Translations under genes and position numbers: made by a program
Assembly: GCF_015291665.1 (NCBI RefSeq)
Contig: NZ_CP030048.1
Location: 1,178,001 to 1,242,000 of the forward strand
Length of the DNA: 64,000 bases
DNA from: Bradyrhizobium sp. CCBAU 53338
Lineage (GTDB): Bacteria; Pseudomonadota; Alphaproteobacteria; Rhizobiales; Xanthobacteraceae
Direction of reading: 5' to 3'
The notes under the pieces: model-generated
What the model was told of the DNA's origin: nothing
What the model saw: the letters and a program-made list of their open reading frames with translations, nothing else
The model's database searches: none
In this document: positions 62,996-64,000 of the stretch, piece by piece
Layout: every line of letters starts with the position of its first letter
Position numbering within the stretch: the first letter of the stretch is position 1

Positions 62996-64000
62996 ATGAA
63001 CGATCAGATTGCCATTCCCTGTGTGGTCATGCGCGGCGGGACCTCGCGCGGGCCGTTCTTTCTGGCCAGCGATCTTCCGGCTGATCCCGGATTGCGCGAT
63101 GCGCTGCTGTTGTCGGTCATGGGAGGCGGACACGATCTTGGAATCGACGGAATCGGTGGTGGCAATGCCGTTATCAACAAGGTCGCGATCGTCGGCCCGG
63201 CAACGGTGCCCGGCGCGGACGTCGACTACCTGTTCGCCCAGGTCCGTGTTCGTGAGGGGATCGTCGACACGTCGCCCAACTGCGGGAACATGCTGGCGGC
63301 CGTGGGACCATTCGCGATCGAAGCCGGCCTTGTCGCCGCTGGCGGAGATCGGACCCGTCTCCGCATCCACAATGTCAACACCGGCAAGCTGATTGATGCG
63401 ACGGTCGCCACCCCCGGAGGGCGGGTGACTTACGAGGGTGAGGCGCGGATCGACGGTGTGCCGGGAACGGCCGCACCCATCGAACTCTCGTTTCCGAACG
63501 CTGCCGGTGCACGCACCGGTCGCCTGCTGCCGACGGGGCGGCCGACTGACCGCATCGAAGGGATCGATGTGACCTGCATCGACGCGGCGATGCCGGTCAT
63601 GCTGGTCCGCGCCGCAGATCTTGGATGCACCGGCCGCGAGGCTCCTTCCGATTTCGCCGACAGCGGCTTCCGCGGGCGTCTCGAAAGACTGCGGATCGAG
63701 GCCGGACGCCTGATGGGCTTTCCGGATCCGGCGTCGATGGTGATTCCGAAGCCGATTCTGATTGCGCCTGCCAGCGAGGCGACGCTGAGCACGCGATACT
63801 TCATGCCGCACGACTGCCATAGCGCGCTGGCGGTAACCGGCGCCGTCGCGATCGCGACGGCGTGTGTCACGACAGGGACGATTGCCGCAGAGATGGTCGG
63901 ACCGCTGGTGCCGCCGGTCCCGATCACCCTCGCCCATCCCTCCGGCGAGCTCGTGGTCCGACTGGAGCCCGGGCCGGTCGCCAGGGTGCAGCGAACAGCC
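62996..64000 (+). CDS. PrpF/GalD-type isomerase (4-oxalomesaconate tautomerase-like), cut by window end
   Basis: At least 335 codons open to the window edge. IAIPCVVMRGGTSRGPFFLA is the PrpF family opening; DLGIDGIGGGNAVINKVAIV, IVDTSPNCGNMLAAVGPFAI with a probable catalytic cysteine, and IHNVNTGKLIDATV follow. Family members are aconitate isomerase (PrpF) and 4-oxalomesaconate tautomerase (GalD, gallate degradation); GalD is about 360 residues, so little is missing. The divergent LysR gene is more typical of aromatic degradation. The next genes to the right would settle it. Confidence 0.88.
   Translation, partial: MNDQIAIPCVVMRGGTSRGPFFLASDLPADPGLRDALLLSVMGGGHDLGIDGIGGGNAVINKVAIVGPATVPGADVDYLFAQVRVREGIVDTSPNCGNMLAAVGPFAIEAGLVAAGGDRTRLRIHNVNTGKLIDATVATPGGRVTYEGEARIDGVPGTAAPIELSFPNAAGARTGRLLPTGRPTDRIEGIDVTCIDAAMPVMLVRAADLGCTGREAPSDFADSGFRGRLERLRIEAGRLMGFPDPASMVIPKPILIAPASEATLSTRYFMPHDCHSALAVTGAVAIATACVTTGTIAAEMVGPLVPPVPITLAHPSGELVVRLEPGPVARVQRTA

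Overview
The window is GC-rich and almost entirely chromosomal-core in character. Gene content suggests an alphaproteobacterium of the Rhizobiales, most likely Bradyrhizobium or a close relative: a three-gene pntAa/pntAb/pntB transhydrogenase preceded by a tiny aa3-oxidase subunit IV gene, gapR (DUF2312), DUF1036, DUF2852, DUF3052, DUF465 and DUF1244 proteins, a lone Flp pilin, and dispersed palindromic intergenic repeats of a kind familiar from Bradyrhizobium. This assignment rests on recognition, not on a search. I see no tRNA, rRNA, CRISPR array, IS element or prophage.

Layout. 1-635 holds the 5' part of a PAS-repeat sensor (minus). 1068-4069 carries two YCII-type proteins, a TetR regulator with its probable target (DUF2852) and three small membrane ORFs. 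4086-6323 has a divergent acyl-CoA desaturase and a serine acetyltransferase. 6728-15783 is the tol-pal cell-envelope cluster (tolQ, tolR, tolA, tolB, pal, cpoB), interrupted between tolB and pal by a GGDEF-EAL protein and a FeeM-like N-acyltransferase. 15845-19616 is tilS, ftsH and a DUF3052 gene. 19707-25591 holds small secreted proteins, two tandem GT-C-like membrane proteins, a Flp pilin and a PAP2 phosphatase. 25866-29667 carries a TetR regulator, pyruvate kinase with DUF1036, DUF1244 and gapR. 29769-35785 is an envelope block on the minus strand: DUF882/M15-like peptidase, L,D-transpeptidase and a sigma-54 response regulator.

The right half holds an M3 oligoendopeptidase, the transhydrogenase operon, a Ca2+/H+ antiporter, a cupin, a membrane-anchored low-complexity protein, a TPR lipoprotein, rpsU, aqpZ, purE-purK, a diguanylate cyclase, small helical proteins (two DUF465), an L-2-hydroxyglutarate oxidase-like enzyme, a PAS-GGDEF-EAL protein, glpD, a spermidine/putrescine-type ABC importer without a binding protein, a convergent sugar-type ABC importer without an ATPase, a LysR regulator and a divergent PrpF/GalD-type isomerase cut by the window end.

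The best leads are regulatory. TTAA-N7-TTAA or TTAACCAT motifs, the recognition sequences of the cell-cycle regulator CtrA, lie upstream of tolQ, the FeeM-like gene, pal, the DUF882 peptidase and the sigma-54 regulator, hinting at cell-cycle control of envelope genes. The TetR gene and its DUF2852 neighbour carry matched 21-bp operators. Terminator-like hairpin DNA lies inside the start of the gene after ftsH. Three unrelated proteins (TilS, the oligoendopeptidase, a diguanylate cyclase) carry lysine-rich tails built from short repeats. I found no clear single novel system; the tolB-GGDEF/EAL-FeeM-pal arrangement is the closest candidate.
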